Assembly: GCF_009711135.1 (NCBI RefSeq)
Contig: NZ_WMIC01000006.1
Coordinates: 62,001 to 126,000, forward strand
Reading direction: 5' to 3'
From: Flavobacterium sp. LC2016-01
Lineage (GTDB): Bacteria; Bacteroidota; Bacteroidia; Flavobacteriales; Flavobacteriaceae
DNA length: 64,000 bases
The notes beneath the pieces are model-generated. The model did not search any database, was not told the DNA's origin, and worked only from the letters and a program-made list of their open reading frames with translations. Shown in pieces: positions 18,865-27,744 of this stretch. Position numbers and translations under genes: made by a program. The stretch's first letter is position 1; each line of letters opens with the position of its first letter.

Positions 18865-18912
18865 TAATTTGAATTATGGAAAAGACTATTAAATAGTCTT
18901 TAAAAAAGATAT

Positions 18913-18947
18913 AAAAAACGCTAAACTATTTGGTTTAGCGTTTTTTT
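18913..18947 (+). terminator. Terminator after DUF1254 gene
   Basis: CGCTAAAC / GTTTAGCG stem with a 6-base loop and a 7-T tail. The same stem recurs at 55315 and, with one mismatch, at 56685. Confidence 0.88.
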
Positions 18948-18951
18948 ATAA

Positions 18952-18977
18952 ATGCCCTTTTGCACTAAAAAGGGCAT
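18952..18977. terminator. Second hairpin before pnuC
   Basis: ATGCCCTTTT / AAAAGGGCAT is a perfect 10-bp stem with a 6-base loop. It has no T tail, so it may be a back-up terminator, a processing site or part of the pnuC leader. Confidence 0.45.
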
Positions 18978-19061
18978 GAGGAAATTTGAATAAATACTGT
19001 TTCAAAAAATACAATCTATCCCCTAAAATTTCAATTCATTATTATATCTTTATCCACTACT

Positions 19062-19634
19062 ATGGATAAAGTTATAGAAATTCTTGGCGCAATTTTCGGT
19101 TTTTTAGCCGTTTATTTTACAATCAGACAAAATATTTGGTGTTGGTTTTTTGGGTTAATTCAGGTGATGTTATATTGCTTTGTTTTCTATACATCAAAAT
19201 TATATTCCGATATGATTTTGCATATTATTTATATATTTCTGCAGGTATTCGGCTGGTACAGTTGGAAGTATGGTGGTGCTAATAAAGATACATTGCGTAT
19301 TACGTTGCTGACAAAAAGAATTCTTTGGATTGGTTTAACGGTTTTTATTTCAATATTGGTGGGATATTTTATGGATACAAGAACCGATGCATCTTGTCCT
19401 TATATCGATGCTTTTATAATGGTCGCAAGCCTTGTCGCTCAATATTTGATGATCATCAAAGTATTAGAGTCTTGGTTTTTTTGGATCGCTGTTGATGTGG
19501 TTGCCATTGGTGTATATGCCTATAAAGAGTTATATTTTACATCAGTATTGTACGTGCTTTTTTTGATTATGGCAATATTTGGCTATTTCGAATGGAAAAA
19601 AGCATATAATCAAAAATTAATTTATGAGAGTTAA
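19062..19634 (+). CDS. pnuC: Nicotinamide riboside transporter PnuC
   Basis: 190 residues and strongly hydrophobic, with about seven membrane segments. The opening ILGAIFGFLAVYFTIRQNIWCWFFGLIQ carries the PnuC pattern with substrate-stacking tryptophans, and the family's second half is seen in ILESWFFWIAVDVVAIGVYAYK-like sequence. PnuC imports nicotinamide riboside by facilitated diffusion, and the substrate is trapped by phosphorylation. It overlaps the nadR-like gene by 11 bases, the kinase that would do this trapping. It heads the seven-gene operon. No NAD riboswitch was recognised in the leader of about 115 bases before it. Confidence 0.92.
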   Translation: MDKVIEILGAIFGFLAVYFTIRQNIWCWFFGLIQVMLYCFVFYTSKLYSDMILHIIYIFLQVFGWYSWKYGGANKDTLRITLLTKRILWIGLTVFISILVGYFMDTRTDASCPYIDAFIMVASLVAQYLMIIKVLESWFFWIAVDVVAIGVYAYKELYFTSVLYVLFLIMAIFGYFEWKKAYNQKLIYES

Positions 19635-20631
19635 GCATACAGTTGGATTGACATTAGGAAAATTTGCCCCTTTCCATAAAGGACATCAGCTATTAATAGA
19701 AACTGCTATTAACGAAGTTGATGAATTGATAGTACTGGTTTATGATGATCCTATAATCAATATTCCTTTATCCATACGAGCTGGCTGGATACGTGAAATT
19801 TATCCAAAAATTACAGTTATTGAAGGTGTAAATTCACCTAACGACAGCGGGTATACAGCTGAGATAATGAAAATTCAGGAAGATTATGTCTTGAAAATTT
19901 TGGACGGACGTACAGTTTCTCATTTTTATTCTAGTGAACCATATGGTGAACATATGAGTATTGCGTTGAAAGCAATGAACAGACAGGTGGATATTAGTCG
20001 GCATACGGTTCCAATATCAGCTACGAAAATTAGAAATGATTCCTTTACGAACAAGGAATTTGTTCATCCTAAGGTTTATCGAGATTTAATTACGAAAGTG
20101 GTATTGCTTGGTGCGCCATCAACTGGCAAAACGACTTTGGCAGAAAAATTAGCCGTCCATTTTGATACCCAATGGATGCCTGAATATGGAAGAGAATATT
20201 GGGAAAATCATCAAATAAATAAAAGGCTTACCTTAGAAGATCTTTTAAAAATAGCGGAAACACATATTGAAAGAGAAGATGCTTTGGTATTGAAATCCAA
20301 TCAGTTTTTATTCTCTGATACGAATGCTATTACTACTTATTTGTTTTCGCTAGATTATCATGGAAAAGCGCTTCCCGCCTTGGAAGATTTAGCTAAAACA
20401 GCCGAAAGCAGACACGATATTATTTTTGTATGTGATACTGATATTCCTTATGATGATACTTGGGATCGATCTGGCGATGTGAAAAGAAAAGAATTTCAGG
20501 AAAAAATAATTGACGACTTAAATACCAGAAATCTTAAATATTATATGCTTAGGGGCACCGTTGAAGAAAGAATTGATCAAGTGTCAAAAGTGCTATCTGC
20601 TAAAGAAAACAGTAAATTTAATCTAACTTAG
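19624..20631 (+). CDS. nadR: NadR-like NMN adenylyltransferase / ribosylnicotinamide kinase
   Basis: 335 residues, cytoplasmic. The nucleotidylyltransferase half shows GKFAPFHKGH (His18, His21) and ISATKIR (131-137). The kinase half has the P-loop GAPSTGKT (163-170) and a later DTDIPYDD region. It lacks the N-terminal DNA-binding helix-turn-helix of enterobacterial NadR, so it is an enzyme without the repressor role. Together with PnuC it takes nicotinamide riboside to NMN and then NAD. It lies 15 bases before the AAA+ gene in the same operon, an unusual partner set for a NAD salvage pair. Confidence 0.9.
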   Translation: MRVKHTVGLTLGKFAPFHKGHQLLIETAINEVDELIVLVYDDPIINIPLSIRAGWIREIYPKITVIEGVNSPNDSGYTAEIMKIQEDYVLKILDGRTVSHFYSSEPYGEHMSIALKAMNRQVDISRHTVPISATKIRNDSFTNKEFVHPKVYRDLITKVVLLGAPSTGKTTLAEKLAVHFDTQWMPEYGREYWENHQINKRLTLEDLLKIAETHIEREDALVLKSNQFLFSDTNAITTYLFSLDYHGKALPALEDLAKTAESRHDIIFVCDTDIPYDDTWDRSGDVKRKEFQEKIIDDLNTRNLKYYMLRGTVEERIDQVSKVLSAKENSKFNLT

Positions 20632-20646
20632 AAATAAAATATAACT

Positions 20647-22239
20647 ATGTCTGATCTAATAAATAAAACAATGGGATTTTTTAAGAAAGTTCCAGAATCA
20701 CCTACAAATCCTCAAGAAACGCATAAAACGGCCAAATTTCAAATAGAAGATCTTTATTCAAGCGACACAGCTCAAAATGAAGCTAGTGACGCTGTTACTT
20801 TGGATGAAAAGCTGCGTCAAGCGTATTTTTGGATCACTAATACCGCCGTTATCAGTCCGTATTATGATATAGAATTCAATGATGATGATCCTAAAAAGTT
20901 TTTATTTGGAGACAGCAAAGTGCCTGTTTATTTGCCGACAGATCAAAGTTATTCCAGTTTTGTGTTAATGCCTTTATTGAATCTAGCAGCACGAGGCAAA
21001 TGTCTTATTGTCGGCGGACCAGGACGCGGAAAAACGGCAACCTCTGTACTGATGGGTTTGTTGGCGGGATATGATAAAAAGGACGTAATGCGTGCCATTC
21101 AGCATGGTCAGCCACAAATGACAATTTCAGATTTGTTAGGTCATCCATTACCTTCAGATATGGTTAAGGCTGAAAAAACTTCAGACATCAGAATTGCTTG
21201 GCGAAAATGGCTCGGAATGCGAGTGAAAATCATTGATGAATACAACCGAATTCCTACCAGAACACAATCGGCATTATTAACGGTTTTGGCCGATAATTAT
21301 GCCGAAATCTTCGATCAGATTTATGAATGTCCGGAAGGCGCATGGTATTTGACTGCCAATGATGATGCGGGCGGAGGAACTTATCAAGTAATTGAAGCTT
21401 TAAAAGACAGGATCGATATTGTGATTAGAGCGATGCATTTTAATACAAGATTTATTGACGATTTATTGCAGCGCATAGAACTCAACTTCAAGCCAGAATC
21501 CATAATTCCAGAGGAAATTATTTTTACTGAAGAAGAGCTGAATACGATAAACAAACAGATTAGAGGTATACAGATAGAGCCTGAATTGCGTAAACGCATC
21601 GAGTTTTTTTGCCGTCAATTTGAGTTTTTTGAACCTGCATCGAATCGATTGGAATATATGACGAAAGACACTGCAAAATTGTCGGGTATAGACATGCGTT
21701 CTCTTTTTAGAAAAGAAACAGGAAAAGATCCGATTAAAGATTTAGGTTCGCAGGCAAAAAACGGTTTATCGGTTAGAAAAATAATGACTTTATTGATGTT
21801 TTCTAAGTCGCTGGCTTATTTTAGAGGTAACAAAAAAGTTGAATTAGAAGATGTAAGACAAGTTTTGCCGTTCGTTTTGCATGATAGTTTAACGCCTCAT
21901 TTAGAATCGCCATTTTTTGACCAAGCGGGCAACGAGGTATATAGAGTCGACAGAATTGTTTGGTTGCGACAACTGTTTGATTTGTCTTGCGATGAATATG
22001 TCAGCCAGGATTTAGACAGAAATGATCCAGTTGATGACTTTGAAACAGAATTTAAAAAAGGACTCGAAAATATATCTTCAAAAGAAATTGATAATCGACT
22101 TTTAAATATTGAAAAACAGCTTCAGATATGGTCGCAAGAGAAGAAGTTGTATGGATATAGGGCAGATGATATTTTAAAACTGAAATACTTGCATCAGCGT
22201 TATACAAACTACAAAAGATGGCTGCAATGGAAAAAATAA
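20647..22239 (+). CDS. MoxR-type AAA+ ATPase
   Basis: 530 residues. Walker A is GGPGRGKT (123-130), Walker B is VKIIDEYNR (Asp197, Glu198), sensor 1 is TANDD (Asn238) and the arginine motif is ALKDRID (Arg255). The insert QPQMTISDLLGHPLPSD before Walker B fits the helix-2 insert of MoxR/chelatase-like AAA+ proteins. Long N-terminal (about 95 residues) and C-terminal helical extensions go beyond the usual MoxR length of about 320. MoxR proteins remodel or metallate partners together with VWA-domain proteins, and one is encoded two genes on. The next gene starts inside its 3' end. Confidence 0.9.
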   Translation: MSDLINKTMGFFKKVPESPTNPQETHKTAKFQIEDLYSSDTAQNEASDAVTLDEKLRQAYFWITNTAVISPYYDIEFNDDDPKKFLFGDSKVPVYLPTDQSYSSFVLMPLLNLAARGKCLIVGGPGRGKTATSVLMGLLAGYDKKDVMRAIQHGQPQMTISDLLGHPLPSDMVKAEKTSDIRIAWRKWLGMRVKIIDEYNRIPTRTQSALLTVLADNYAEIFDQIYECPEGAWYLTANDDAGGGTYQVIEALKDRIDIVIRAMHFNTRFIDDLLQRIELNFKPESIIPEEIIFTEEELNTINKQIRGIQIEPELRKRIEFFCRQFEFFEPASNRLEYMTKDTAKLSGIDMRSLFRKETGKDPIKDLGSQAKNGLSVRKIMTLLMFSKSLAYFRGNKKVELEDVRQVLPFVLHDSLTPHLESPFFDQAGNEVYRVDRIVWLRQLFDLSCDEYVSQDLDRNDPVDDFETEFKKGLENISSKEIDNRLLNIEKQLQIWSQEKKLYGYRADDILKLKYLHQRYTNYKRWLQWKK

Positions 22240-23198
22240 GTTTCCCGCCACTTATTGCTGAATTAAGCGATAACAGCACATTATACAATCAATGGTACAA
22301 TGAAAGTGAAATGAAATTTGGCAATTTAGATGCTCACATTATTGCCAGTTGGATGGTAGAAGTTGTTGAACCTATTGTCAAAGCTATCGCAGCTTTGGAT
22401 ACTGCTTCAGAAAAAATTCATGAAGTTGTAAAAGCACTTTATTTGGAATCCTTGAAACTCATTGGAAGCGGTATGGCAATTCGTTATAAAGACGAATACA
22501 AAGAAGCCTGGTTATTATTGGCCAAAATGCCAAATTTAGCGATAAAATTTCCGATAAAAACCATCGCATTGCTGCATGATGTTCTTTTAAACCTTGAGGT
22601 GCATGTGCCAGAGAAAACTATTCAATGGTGTAAACTTGTGGAGAGCAGCAGTACCGAAATTAAAACGATAGAAGATTTTAAAATTGTAGGACGTATTTAT
22701 GCTTGGAAATGCGGTTTGGCACATTTGAGAATTCGTTTGAAAGCTGATTTTGAAACGCTTTCTGAAAGTCTGCAGGAAAACATTATCAAAGCTATCGGTT
22801 CGACTAAAAATGCAACTCAATTTTTTGAAAATCCGTGGGCAAATAATAATACAAAATTTGAAGGAGTTCAAGGCGGTTTTAAAGGTATGACTGGATTTTT
22901 TGAAAATCCGCCAGTATTAGCGCAAATAGGAGAATATATATTTGCAACCGATTCAAAAAGCAGTTATGCGTTATTTGCGGATCAATTTGGAAAAGTTTTA
23001 ATTCCCGCTGTAGCTGTTGACACAACAGAGATTTCATTAAATTCTAAACGAATTACAAGCTTAGAAAAATGGCTTGGAAAAGAGCGTAATGAAATAGATA
23101 CAACTGCAATTTCATCTGTTGTAGCAACGCCAGATACGTTGGTTTTTACTTTACAGAATTCCTATTTTATATATTTATACAGTCTTGGAAATGCATAA
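22227..23198 (+). CDS. Protein of unknown function in the MoxR/VWA operon
   Basis: About 323 residues (an alternative ATG lies three codons earlier); no signal peptide or membrane segment. Not recognised. The first 200 residues appear all-helical, with HEAT/TPR-like amphipathic stretches. The last 100 are strand-rich, with YIFATDSKSSYALFADQFGKVLI and a closing TLVFTLQNSYFIYLYSL. The gene overlaps both neighbours, by 13 and 8 bases, implying translational coupling and perhaps fixed stoichiometry. An adaptor between the ATPase and the VWA protein is a reasonable but untested idea. Confidence 0.85.
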   Translation: MEKISFPPLIAELSDNSTLYNQWYNESEMKFGNLDAHIIASWMVEVVEPIVKAIAALDTASEKIHEVVKALYLESLKLIGSGMAIRYKDEYKEAWLLLAKMPNLAIKFPIKTIALLHDVLLNLEVHVPEKTIQWCKLVESSSTEIKTIEDFKIVGRIYAWKCGLAHLRIRLKADFETLSESLQENIIKAIGSTKNATQFFENPWANNNTKFEGVQGGFKGMTGFFENPPVLAQIGEYIFATDSKSSYALFADQFGKVLIPAVAVDTTEISLNSKRITSLEKWLGKERNEIDTTAISSVVATPDTLVFTLQNSYFIYLYSLGNA

Positions 23199-24954
23199 TC
23201 AATCCAAAATAGAAGAAACGCTCGCAGTATGGAAATCGCATTGGCAACAGGCAAAGTTGGAATGGAATCCTATGTTGCGTTTGCAAGAACCTATTTGGTG
23301 TTTATCGAATGAAGACGCTTACAAAGAAGGGCTTACAGGCAGTTTTGCAATGATTCGATTAACAGATCATCGCATCGTGATTAATTTAGAAGAAATTGTC
23401 GAACGTAATATTACGGATTACTCTCTTGAAGTGCTGGCACATGAAATTGGGCATCATATTTTTACGCCTGCGAATTTATACGACAATGCTATTTTATTGA
23501 ACCGAATTCGTTTTGGACTGCCGAGTATTGAGGATAGAGCGCCAATGGTGTCTAATTTATACGCTGATTTTTTAATAAACGATAAATTACAGCGCATCAA
23601 TAAATTAAGAATGTCAGAGGTTTACAAAGCGATTAATACAGAGGATAGTTTTTCTGAATTTTGGACGCTGATGATGCGTACTTATGAATATTTGTGGCGT
23701 TTAAATAGGGGAGAATTGGCAACAAAAATGTCTCTTCATAGCAAAAAAATAGATTCTGATGCATCGTTATTAGCCTCTTTGATAAGAAGTTATTCGAAAA
23801 ATTGGATTCATGGCGGAGGCCGTTTTGCCGTGATGGTATATCCTTATTTGATGGATGACAAAAAGTTTCAAGACGCCCGCAAAAAGATCTTAGTACTACT
23901 AGATGCTGAAGATGCAGGAAAGGGTGCTATGGATATTTCTGGTTTGACTAAACTTGATTTAGAAGGCTACGATGAGATTATTGACATGCGAAAAGAAGCC
24001 ATAGACTTAAAAGAGGAAAATGGCGATAAAAATAAAAAGGAAAGTTTAGGTTTTGAAAAGAATGATTTAGGAGGACACGGCCCAAGAGAAGGTTATATGG
24101 GACCGGGAAGTTATATTGATTTGATGAAACAGGTCAACCCAAATGCAGATGAACAGCGTTTGATCAATGCCTATTACAAAGAAATTGCTTTACCGCATTT
24201 GATTGATTTTCCAGTAGAAATTTCTGAAAATGTATCGTTGGATTTACCAGAAGGCTTGGAAACCTGGGATATTGGCGATGCTATTGAAGAAGTAGATTGG
24301 CTTCAGTCTGCTATTTTATCTCCAGAACTTATTCCGGGATTAACGACGCAAAAGAGAACATATGGTTCAGATTCTGATAATTCTATTTCAAAAAATCCGT
24401 TAAATGTTTACCTCGGTATCGATTGTTCAGGTTCGATGGGAAATCCGAGACATAACTTTTCCTGGCTAATTTTGGCGGCCACAATTATCGGATTATCAGC
24501 TTTGCGTGCCGGAGCTTCTGTGATGGGATGTCTTTCTGGTGAGCCCGGAAGTTATTTGGAAACAGATGGTTTTATTACAGATGAAACCGATTTGCTGACC
24601 ACTTTAACTTCTTATTTAGGAACTGGTTATGCCTACGGAATTGAACGATTACGAAAACCGTTTGAAGTAAAACCAGATAAAAGATCACATATTGTCATTG
24701 TTACGGATAACGATATTTTCAGTATGCTGGATGCTGATACGGGAACAGAACAAACAAATTGGGAACTAGCCGAAATTGCATTAAAAAATGCGGGCGGACA
24801 CGGAACAATGGTCTTACATTCTCCGCCTGATTATCATAAAGATTTAGTACTTCGATTGGAAAAAATGGGATGGAATGTTTATTATGTTACAAATGAAGCA
24901 GAACTTTTAAAGTTCGCATCAGAGTTTTCACAACAAAATTATGCTTATGTCTAA
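23191..24954 (+). CDS. HExxH metallopeptidase-like / VWA-domain protein
   Basis: 588 residues from ATG 23191; a TTG two codons earlier is less likely. The N-terminal part has LEVLAHEIGHH, a zinc-binding HExxH, with NLYADFLIND about 40 residues on, offering a possible third ligand. A linker of about 150 residues follows. The C-terminal VWA domain has the MIDAS motif DCSGS near residue 412, with a later Thr (YLGTGY) and Asp (VTDNDIF) in the expected order. The layout resembles DUF2201-type proteins that pair with MoxR ATPases. No signal peptide, so it is cytoplasmic. It overlaps both neighbours. Confidence 0.88.
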   Translation: MHNQSKIEETLAVWKSHWQQAKLEWNPMLRLQEPIWCLSNEDAYKEGLTGSFAMIRLTDHRIVINLEEIVERNITDYSLEVLAHEIGHHIFTPANLYDNAILLNRIRFGLPSIEDRAPMVSNLYADFLINDKLQRINKLRMSEVYKAINTEDSFSEFWTLMMRTYEYLWRLNRGELATKMSLHSKKIDSDASLLASLIRSYSKNWIHGGGRFAVMVYPYLMDDKKFQDARKKILVLLDAEDAGKGAMDISGLTKLDLEGYDEIIDMRKEAIDLKEENGDKNKKESLGFEKNDLGGHGPREGYMGPGSYIDLMKQVNPNADEQRLINAYYKEIALPHLIDFPVEISENVSLDLPEGLETWDIGDAIEEVDWLQSAILSPELIPGLTTQKRTYGSDSDNSISKNPLNVYLGIDCSGSMGNPRHNFSWLILAATIIGLSALRAGASVMGCLSGEPGSYLETDGFITDETDLLTTLTSYLGTGYAYGIERLRKPFEVKPDKRSHIVIVTDNDIFSMLDADTGTEQTNWELAEIALKNAGGHGTMVLHSPPDYHKDLVLRLEKMGWNVYYVTNEAELLKFASEFSQQNYAYV

Positions 24955-25528
24955 ATATGATGTTTTTGAACTGGTTACACATTTAAGAAAATGTCCAGAT
25001 TCTTATTTAAAACCGTCTGATTTTTTTGAAGAGGCAGGACTAAATTCGATTGCCTTGATTTCTGATACCTACAGGATTGTAAGCAATAATTTTTTGAAAA
25101 AGGATTTTAAAAATCCAACAGACTTCGACTTAAAACTGATTGATGATAATCATTGGCGGGCAATTCATATTTCGACTTGGCTGTTAAGTCATCAAGATTT
25201 CGTAAATAATCCTCAAATAGAAAATAAATTATATCAATTTTGGTTTGAAGAACTGCTTAAGGCTACTGTATATGTAAAATATAATGAATGGATTTCTGAT
25301 GACGAACGTGCGGAAGAAATGGTGCGATTGCTATTGTATTGCTGTGAAATTATACCTTACGGAGAAGATCATAATGAGGCAGCAGATAAATTATCTTCCA
25401 TAAACAGTGAAGAGCGATATAGAGTTTTAAAAGAATCGTATGAAGCGCATGAACGAATCATGAAAATTCAAAGAGAAATGGCCGAACAAAAAGCCCGTGA
25501 AGCGGCAAATGTTTATGGGCGCGAGTAA
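24947..25528 (+). CDS. Protein of unknown function in the MoxR/VWA operon
   Basis: About 193 residues from MSKYDVFEL (an ATG two codons earlier is possible). Not recognised. It is acidic and helical, with Trp-rich blocks (NHWRAIHISTWLLSHQDF, LYQFWFEELLKA) and a charged C-terminal helix rich in Glu, Lys and Arg that looks like a coiled coil. No membrane or export signal. It overlaps the VWA gene by 8 bases and the ligase gene by about 20, so it is firmly part of the operon. It may be an accessory subunit. Confidence 0.82.
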   Translation: MSKYDVFELVTHLRKCPDSYLKPSDFFEEAGLNSIALISDTYRIVSNNFLKKDFKNPTDFDLKLIDDNHWRAIHISTWLLSHQDFVNNPQIENKLYQFWFEELLKATVYVKYNEWISDDERAEEMVRLLLYCCEIIPYGEDHNEAADKLSSINSEERYRVLKESYEAHERIMKIQREMAEQKAREAANVYGRE

Positions 25529-26870
25529 TGGACCACAAATAGCATTAACCGACAAGGAACGTTTCCCGTTGCTTGATGATTTAAGTTTTTTAAATGAACT
25601 TAGACAAGATGTTTTTGCGCCAAAATTCAATTTTAAAAGTGGCGATCGATTAGATGCAGAACAACTTTTAAGAGTGGAGGCTTACAAGAAGAAATTTTAT
25701 GAAAACAAAATATTCTGGAATGAAGACCAAACTCCAAATTGGCTGAAAGACTATTTTGATTGGTGTTTTAAAACGGTTCCATTTTATCAGAATAAAGGAA
25801 ATGACTTCGATGTTTTTCCAACTACTTCAAGAGAAGATATTAGAAATTTTCCTTATTTATTTGTTTCAAATGAAGCAAATTTAGAGGAACTTTTGGTCTA
25901 TCATACTTCCGGATCTACGGGGTCAAAATTAGATGTTCTTTTTGATTCGGTGTCGCAAGCAAGCTGGCTTCCGCAAATAGAATCTGTTCTTGCGGCGTTT
26001 AACATTTCTATTACGAAAAGCAACAATACAACTGCAATTGCTCTAATCTGTGCGCAAGAAAAAACGTTGACCTACGCATCTTTATCAACTTATTTAGAAG
26101 GCGCCGGCATTTTAAAAATAAACCTAAATCCATCTGATTGGAATCATCCGGATGATACTTTAAAATACCTTGAAAAATACAATCCAGAAATTCTGACTGG
26201 CGACCCAATAGCATTTACGGCATTATTAGATTTAAAACCGCAATTAAATCCCAAGGCTTTGATATCTTCAGCTATGAAGTTAACAAAAGGAACTAAAAAC
26301 AAATTAGAAGACTATTTTAAATGTCCGATTATTGATCTTTATTCAATGACAGAATGCAGAAATATTGCCTTTGCAACTGAAATTGGGCATAAAGTTATTC
26401 GGCCCGATTTATTTTTAGAAATTTTTGATGAACATGAAGATATAAAACTTCCAAATGGCGAAAGGGGTGAATTAGTTGTGACCGGAGGCAGTAATCCATT
26501 TCTTCCTCTAATTCGTTATAGGACTGGTGATTTTTGCAGTTTAAAAATAGAAAATGGTGTTCCGTTTTTAATTGATTTAGAAGCACGAAATCCAGTAGTT
26601 TTTGTTACAAAATCTGATATAAAAATCAATAATATCGATATTTCCAATCGTTTATCTGAGCTTCCTTTGGCTGGTTTTAAAATGCATCAAAGAGAAGATA
26701 AGCTAATTCAGTTTGTTGGCTATTCTAATGAAATTACATCGAAAGAAATTGTTGATGCATTGAATATAATTTTCAAAAACGATATTGAAATCGATGCAGA
26801 AATTCAAAAAATAGCTCAAAATAATGCGGTAGAAAAATCCAAGTATTCTTCAGATTTGACAGACATTTAG
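25509..26870 (+). CDS. Acyl-adenylate-forming ligase (PaaK/ANL-like)
   Basis: About 453 residues; the start is placed at MFMGASNG, overlapping the previous gene, though a nearby GTG or the second ATG could serve. ANL motifs are visible: the phosphate loop YHTSGSTGSK, the A5 block LYSMTECRN and the A7 block IRYRTGDFCS. The C-terminal subdomain is short, and the usual catalytic-lysine motif is not clear (VEKSKYSS is the best candidate), so thioester formation is doubtful while adenylation seems possible. The substrate is unknown. It closes the pnuC-nadR-AAA-VWA operon. Confidence 0.85.
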   Translation: MFMGASNGPQIALTDKERFPLLDDLSFLNELRQDVFAPKFNFKSGDRLDAEQLLRVEAYKKKFYENKIFWNEDQTPNWLKDYFDWCFKTVPFYQNKGNDFDVFPTTSREDIRNFPYLFVSNEANLEELLVYHTSGSTGSKLDVLFDSVSQASWLPQIESVLAAFNISITKSNNTTAIALICAQEKTLTYASLSTYLEGAGILKINLNPSDWNHPDDTLKYLEKYNPEILTGDPIAFTALLDLKPQLNPKALISSAMKLTKGTKNKLEDYFKCPIIDLYSMTECRNIAFATEIGHKVIRPDLFLEIFDEHEDIKLPNGERGELVVTGGSNPFLPLIRYRTGDFCSLKIENGVPFLIDLEARNPVVFVTKSDIKINNIDISNRLSELPLAGFKMHQREDKLIQFVGYSNEITSKEIVDALNIIFKNDIEIDAEIQKIAQNNAVEKSKYSSDLTDI

Positions 26871-26897
26871 GGCTTTTGATTTTTGATACAGATTAAG

Positions 26898-27521
26898 TTA
26901 TGAAAGTTTTAGATCCCATTTATCCTTTTTCCGAGTTAAAATAAAACTCCATATTTGTTGCTGAATATTGGTGTAGACATAAACTTCAACCTTATTTTTA
27001 TTGATGATTTTGTATTGAAGATAATACAGTTTTTTGTCTTTATTATGCTCTTTATCAAAAGTGTATTTGTCGATGTTGCCAATAAAAGCATTTTGAAAAG
27101 ACTTGGTGTTTCTTATTTTACCGGTTATAATTACTTTATTGTTAACCAGATATAAAGCGTCTATTGATTTGTCGATATCAAGAATCGGTTTTTTTCTTTC
27201 TTCGATTTGCTCTATTTTTTGTTCGTAAGAAGTTTTGAATGAAATCTCAGGACAATCGTTATGAAAAGAATATTTTGAAACATAAATAGTATCCGTTTTT
27301 TCTTCCATTTTTGCAATTTCAGAAATAACAGCAGAAAATAATTTTTTAGGATTCGCTAATTGTACTTGCTCTGGAATAAATATTTCTGTTGTCATAAAAA
27401 TGTTGTATGCCATAAGCGGTGCCATGATTAGGATAAATAAAATGTAATATCCTATCTTAAGACTTTTTTCATTCCTTTTATTTTTGTTTTGGAGATAGGT
27501 TTGAAATGCTTTAAACAACAT
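26898..27521 (-). CDS. Membrane-anchored protein of unknown function
   Basis: 207 residues. One membrane segment near residues 24-44 (GYYILFILIMAPLMAYNIFM) is followed by a soluble, lysine-rich periplasmic or cytoplasmic domain with strands (KVIITGKIRNTKSFQNAFIG). Not recognised. Its 3' end faces the operon at 19-27 kb, and its 5' end faces the WG-repeat locus across a long palindromic region. Confidence 0.7.
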   Translation of the reverse strand: MLFKAFQTYLQNKNKRNEKSLKIGYYILFILIMAPLMAYNIFMTTEIFIPEQVQLANPKKLFSAVISEIAKMEEKTDTIYVSKYSFHNDCPEISFKTSYEQKIEQIEERKKPILDIDKSIDALYLVNNKVIITGKIRNTKSFQNAFIGNIDKYTFDKEHNKDKKLYYLQYKIINKNKVEVYVYTNIQQQIWSFILTRKKDKWDLKLS

Positions 27522-27568
27522 AATTTATTTTTTCACATGAGGTTTTATACTAAAGAGTACAATTTAAC

Positions 27569-27661
27569 AAAAAAGGTTGGGAGTGAAGATATATTTATTT
27601 TAATGAAAAAGGGATTCCCTTTTTTAATTCAAAAATATTTTCACATCTTTCCAACCTTTTT
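27569..27661. repeat. Long imperfect inverted repeat between divergent genes
   Basis: Arms of about 45 bases pair imperfectly: the outer 11 bp AAAAAGGTTGG / CCAACCTTTTT are perfect, and the centre AAAAAGGG-att-CCCTTTTT is perfect. It lies between divergent genes, so it is not a simple end-of-gene terminator. It could be a decayed miniature mobile element, an attenuator or a regulator site. Confidence 0.6.
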
Positions 27662-27744
27662 ACATTTTAGGGCATCTTTATAAATAAGAAAAGCATCAGT
27701 TTTCCAAATCCACTTTTAATGTCCCAAATTACGCTGTAAAACAT

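Noticed and set aside
18948..19061. Possible NAD-II-type riboswitch before pnuC
   Set aside because: Only one simple hairpin is visible; no conserved riboswitch core could be recognised by eye.
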